Source: Clostridia bacterium (GTDB lineage Bacteria; Bacillota; Peptococcia; DRI-13; UBA5745). From it: 64,000 nucleotides of DNA. The translations under genes and the position numbers were made by a program. Below, piece after piece: positions 63,875 through 64,000 of the stretch (the stretch's first letter is position 1; every line of letters starts with the position of its first letter). The notes below the pieces were generated by a model. It did not search any database, was not told the DNA's origin, and was given only the letters and a program-made list of their open reading frames with translations. The stretch is from the NCBI GenBank assembly GCA_018434325.1, contig JAHDPO010000024.1, forward strand, positions 1 through 64,000, given 5' to 3'.

Positions 63875-63903
63875 ATTTTATCTTTTTGCCGGAAGCTTGT
63901 CAA
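63875..63903 (-). promoter_or_regulatory. Promoter of the livKHMGF operon
   Basis: TTGACA (63903-63898) and TAAAAT (63880-63875) on the minus strand with a 17 bp spacer. The start codon is about 50 bp downstream. Confidence 0.82.
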
Positions 63904-63951
63904 TAATTGCGGTTAAGAGATCAGGCCAAAACAGCCTGCCAACTTCTCCGC

Positions 63952-64000
63952 CTATTCGACGGTGACGCTTTTTGCCAGATTCCGGGGCTTATCGATGTCG
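63952..64000 (-). CDS. glmS: Glucosamine-6-phosphate synthase, C-terminal end
   Basis: The last 15 residues DIDKPRNLAKSVTVE and the TAG stop (63954-63952) match the invariant C-terminus of GlmS (DxPRNLAKSVTVE), which makes glucosamine-6-phosphate from fructose-6-phosphate and glutamine. The rest of the gene lies beyond the right edge. Confidence 0.93.
   Translation of the reverse strand, partial: DIDKPRNLAKSVTVE

Overview
The window comes from a spore-forming, Gram-positive-type anaerobe (Bacillota, probably class Clostridia). The evidence is spoIVA behind a sigma-E-like promoter, a BclA-like collagen protein and a Cys-rich coat-like protein. Fermentative or syntrophic genes (thiolase, 3-hydroxybutyryl-CoA dehydrogenase, CoA transferase, molybdenum hydroxylase) and the gene orders rnc-smc-ftsY, ylxM-ffh-rpsP-khpA-rimM-trmD and dnaG-rpoD point the same way. 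No genus is claimed. Most genes lie on the minus strand.

Layout. 0-5 kb: an ABC-exporter ATPase behind an operator-like inverted repeat, an FMN-binding glutamate synthase-like protein, a lipoprotein and two acetyltransferases. 5-19 kb: a housekeeping block read right to left (yceD, rpmF, plsX, acpP, rnc, smc, ftsY, mtaD, ylxM, ffh, rpsP, khpA, rimM, trmD and a SPOUT methyltransferase). 19-29 kb: a catabolic cluster with a DASS carboxylate transporter, a PaaK-like CoA ligase, a CoA transferase, a three-subunit molybdenum hydroxylase, a degraded ROK gene and a LysR regulator. 29-33 kb: VanX-like dipeptidase, hbd and thl. 33-46 kb: a spore or cell-surface region with a Cys-rich protein, marR-degV, spoIVA, a Crp-like regulator with a divergent permease, a three-gene polyprenyl-phosphate-pentose glycosylation cassette, and a divergent collagen-like Gly-X-Thr protein with an apparent frameshift. 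46-54 kb: signalling genes (chemoreceptor, PAS/GGDEF/HD-GYP protein, LytS-like kinase with SARP-type regulator, FMN reductase with HxlR). 54-58 kb: tRNA(CAU), rpoD, dnaG and an FMN reductase. 58-64 kb: a CBS-ACT protein, livFGMHK and the last codons of glmS.

The two most interesting observations follow. (1) A polyprenyl-phosphate phosphoribosyltransferase (UbiA family), a HAD-phosphatase/GtrA-flippase fusion and a GT-C-like membrane protein form one operon. It is divergent from a Thr-rich collagen-like gene, which suggests a dedicated surface pentosylation pathway. (2) A family of about 128-160 bp elements with 25 bp terminal inverted repeats occurs six times between genes (three copies exactly 138 bp) and encodes nothing visible. 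It looks like a MITE or a structured intergenic repeat.

Gene identities rest on recognising protein families and motifs by eye. No database search or structure prediction was run. Where a strong ribosome binding site contradicted the longest reading frame, the start was moved and this is stated.
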